Source: Marichromatium purpuratum 984
Lineage (GTDB): Bacteria; Pseudomonadota; Gammaproteobacteria; Chromatiales; Chromatiaceae
Direction of reading: 5' to 3'
Assembly: GCF_000224005.2 (NCBI RefSeq)
Contig: NZ_CP007031.1
Location: forward strand, 607,501-671,500
Length of the DNA stretch: 64,000 nucleotides
The position numbers and the translations under genes were made by a program. Positions 63,878 to 64,000 of the stretch are shown piece by piece. Position 1 is the first letter of the stretch; each line of letters opens with the position of its first letter. The notes under the pieces were generated by a model. That model was not told where the DNA came from. It worked only from the letters and a program-made list of their open reading frames with translations, and searched no databases.

Positions 63878-64000
63878 ATGTCGAACATGACCCTCGAAGA
63901 GACCAAGGCCCTCATCCAAGAGGTGCTCGAGGCCTATCCCGACAAGGCGCGGAAGGATCGCGCCAAGCATCTCGCGGCCAACGACCAGTCGGTCGAGCAG
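63878..64000 (+). CDS. nifD: NifD, nitrogenase MoFe protein alpha chain (N-terminal fragment)
   Basis: The window ends in codon 41. The start ATG 63878 follows AGAGGACACAGC and gives MSNMTLEETKALIQEVLEAY, a standard NifD N-terminal helix, then PDKARKDRAKHLAAND. It lies directly after nifH, as expected in nifHDK. Catalytic residues lie outside the window. Confidence 0.92.
   Translation, partial: MSNMTLEETKALIQEVLEAYPDKARKDRAKHLAANDQSVEQ

Overview
The window is GC-rich DNA of a nitrogen-fixing gammaproteobacterium. The pairing of nifUSVWZM and nifHD with draT, a RuBisCO-like protein, glycolate oxidase and glycerate kinase, and the many gammaproteobacterial housekeeping genes, suggest a purple sulfur bacterium (Chromatiaceae). 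This placement, possibly near Marichromatium or Allochromatium, is an inference from gene content and base composition, not from a marker-gene comparison.

Layout. 1-3.8 kb: end of an RND adaptor and an RND pump with an unusual C-terminal extension. 4-10.1 kb: an HBM-type chemoreceptor, RapA, two tandem Slp-type lipoproteins and a YcaR/Trm112-type protein. 10.1-13.1 kb: a membrane-anchored alpha/beta hydrolase and a hemerythrin-like protein, set among heptamer repeat arrays. 13.1-18.9 kb: the leftward nifUS, nifVWZM block, with recognisable sigma-54 promoters before nifU and nifV, plus an uncharacterised upstream gene. 19-26 kb: more heptamer arrays, a split transketolase, a GNAT acetyltransferase, a RuBisCO-like protein, a Wzz-like protein fused to what looks like a dead tyrosine-recombinase domain, a hypothetical gene and an EamA exporter. 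27-34.6 kb: HPF/RaiA-like protein, NDUFA9-like protein, glycerate kinase, tsaB, PfkB kinase, RNase T2, glycolate oxidase subunit and tRNA-Thr. 34.6-38.4 kb: redox and regulatory genes (NADPH quinone reductase-like/HxlR pair, LysR/cytochrome b561 pair, aldo-keto reductase). 38.7-61 kb: a metallophore-type cluster. 61-64 kb: L,D-transpeptidase, draT, nifH and the start of nifD.

The most interesting system is the 42.3-61 kb nonribosomal peptide cluster. Behind a good Fur box lies an assembly line of an aryl-carrier-like domain followed by four heterocyclization-adenylation-carrier modules and a terminal thioester reductase. It is followed by a type II thioesterase and two saccharopine-dehydrogenase-like enzymes, and it faces a TonB-dependent receptor. 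This predicts an aryl-capped chain of up to four thiazoline or oxazoline rings released by reduction. Three adenylation-carrier cassettes are almost identical at DNA level, and the first carries a one-base insertion that breaks the reading frame.

The nif genes work as one regulon split over about 45 kb. nifH, nifU and nifV each have a -24/-12 promoter; nifU has a perfect and nifH a near-perfect NifA-type upstream site. DraT would switch NifH off by ADP-ribosylation of Arg101. Several other observations deserve attention: the RuBisCO-like protein beside a split transketolase, the Wzz-recombinase fusion, and two families of intergenic heptamer arrays linked to a shared roughly 30-bp motif.
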